Assembly (NCBI GenBank): GCA_017935525.1
Contig: JAGBHJ010000126.1
Span: 1-5,598 of the forward strand
Reading direction: 5' to 3'
Source: Clostridia bacterium
GTDB taxonomy: Bacteria; Bacillota; Clostridia; HGM11327
Length of the DNA stretch: 5,598 nt
Below, piece after piece: positions 5,101-5,598 of the stretch. The translations under genes were made by a program, and so were the position numbers. The first letter of the stretch is position 1. Each line of letters starts with the position of its first letter. The notes below the pieces were generated by a model that saw nothing but the letters and a program-made list of their open reading frames with translations, did no database searches and was not told the DNA's origin.

Positions 5101-5598
5101 ATGAATATCAACGGCTTTCAAAAATTGACTCTGCTGGATTTCCCCGGCAAGGTGGCAGCCATCGTATTTACCCCCGGGTGCAATTTCCGTTGCCCGTTTT
5201 GCCACAATGCATCGCTGGTCACCCATATTGACCTTTCCGAAAGGATCTCGGAGGACGACGTTCTTTCCTACCTTAATAAAAGGAAGGGATTGCTGGACGG
5301 TGTCTGTATCACGGGCGGTGAGCCCCTGCTTCAGAACGACGTCAATGATTTTATCAAAAAAGTAAAGAACATGGGTTATGGGGTAAAGCTGGATACCAAC
5401 GGCAGCAACCCTCAAAAGCTCAAGGAGCTTATTGACAATGGACTGGTTGACTATGTGGCAATGGATATCAAGAATTCAAAGGAAAAATATCCCCTCACCG
5501 CAGGCTGTGCCGTTGATGTTGATGCAGTATCCCGTAGTGTGGAGCTTTTGCTTTCCGACGCCGTGGATTACGAATTCAGAACCACCGTGGTCCATCCC
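5101..5598 (+). CDS. nrdG: Anaerobic ribonucleoside-triphosphate reductase activating protein (NrdG2-type radical SAM), 3' end cut by window
   Basis: The visible 166 residues are the N-terminal part of a radical S-adenosylmethionine enzyme that uses a [4Fe-4S] cluster to cleave SAM and install a glycyl radical, here expected on the oxygen-sensitive class III ribonucleotide reductase. The start MNINGFQKLTLLDFPGKVAA is characteristic of the NrdG2 group. The cluster motif CNFRCPFC (Cys27, Cys31, Cys34) is the canonical CxxxCxxC. TGGEP (71-75) is the SAM-binding GGE motif, followed by KLDTNG (96-101) and VAMDIK (119-124), as in this group and in pyruvate formate-lyase activases. The frame is open to the window end. 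Family members are usually about 190-235 residues, so a modest C-terminal part is missing. It has its own strong promoter and is divergent from the transporter. The reductase gene itself (nrdD) is not in the window, so the exact target is inferred. Confidence 0.92.
   Translation, partial: MNINGFQKLTLLDFPGKVAAIVFTPGCNFRCPFCHNASLVTHIDLSERISEDDVLSYLNKRKGLLDGVCITGGEPLLQNDVNDFIKKVKNMGYGVKLDTNGSNPQKLKELIDNGLVDYVAMDIKNSKEKYPLTAGCAVDVDAVSRSVELLLSDAVDYEFRTTVVHP

Noticed and set aside
5077..5415. 112-codon minus-strand open frame over the start of the NrdG2-like gene
   Set aside because: The plus strand has the radical-SAM cysteine motif, promoter and ribosome site; the minus frame has none of these and is open at this length by chance.
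1..5598. CRISPR array, insertion sequence, phage or defence genes
   Set aside because: There are no regularly spaced direct repeats, no transposase or integrase frames, and all long coding frames are explained by the transporter and the NrdG2-like gene.

Overview
The window looks like ordinary chromosomal DNA from a low- to mid-GC anaerobic Firmicute, most likely a clostridial gut or rumen bacterium (Oscillospiraceae/Ruminococcus or Lachnospiraceae-like). Reasons: AGGAGG-type Shine-Dalgarno sites in front of every gene, sigma-A style promoters, a Gram-positive lipoprotein transport operon, an anaerobic radical-SAM activase of the NrdG2 type, and a short palindromic repeat whose core (CCTCATCAG, CACCTGCGGTGACAGCT, then GGAGAAGCC) resembles dispersed repeats I remember from clostridial genomes. 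The lineage is an inference, not a search result.

Layout. Positions 1-416 hold no convincing gene. They carry a dense series of hairpins, a REP-like repeat (126-198), a possible extended -10 promoter (86-94) and a strong stem-loop terminator (279-308). Positions 417-4897, all on the minus strand, form one compact four-gene operon read right to left: MsmX/UgpC-type ATPase (3806-4897), MalF/UgpA-type permease (2903-3793), MalG/UgpE-type permease (2039-2893) and a lipoprotein solute-binding protein (417-2042). The gaps are 12 nt, 9 nt and a 4-nt ATGA overlap. Positions 4898-5100 are a divergent intergenic region with two well-formed back-to-back promoters. From 5101 to the right edge, on the plus strand, is the N-terminal part of an anaerobic ribonucleotide reductase activating protein (NrdG2 type), which runs out of the window.

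How the genes work together. The four minus-strand genes make a complete CUT1-family ABC importer: a receptor outside the membrane, two membrane permeases and a cytoplasmic ATPase with its own regulatory C-terminal domain. The substrate is a carbohydrate or glycerol-3-phosphate-like solute, but the sequence does not fix which. The nrdG-like gene is divergent and probably unrelated in function.

The unusual points are: the binding protein appears to be anchored at both ends (lipobox Cys26 and a C-terminal transmembrane helix); it is the last gene of the operon; a strong Shine-Dalgarno site with no reading frame follows it; and the left flank could encode a short structured transcript of about 200 nt between the -10 box and the terminator. 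I see no CRISPR array, phage, insertion sequence or defence system, and I do not claim a new system here.
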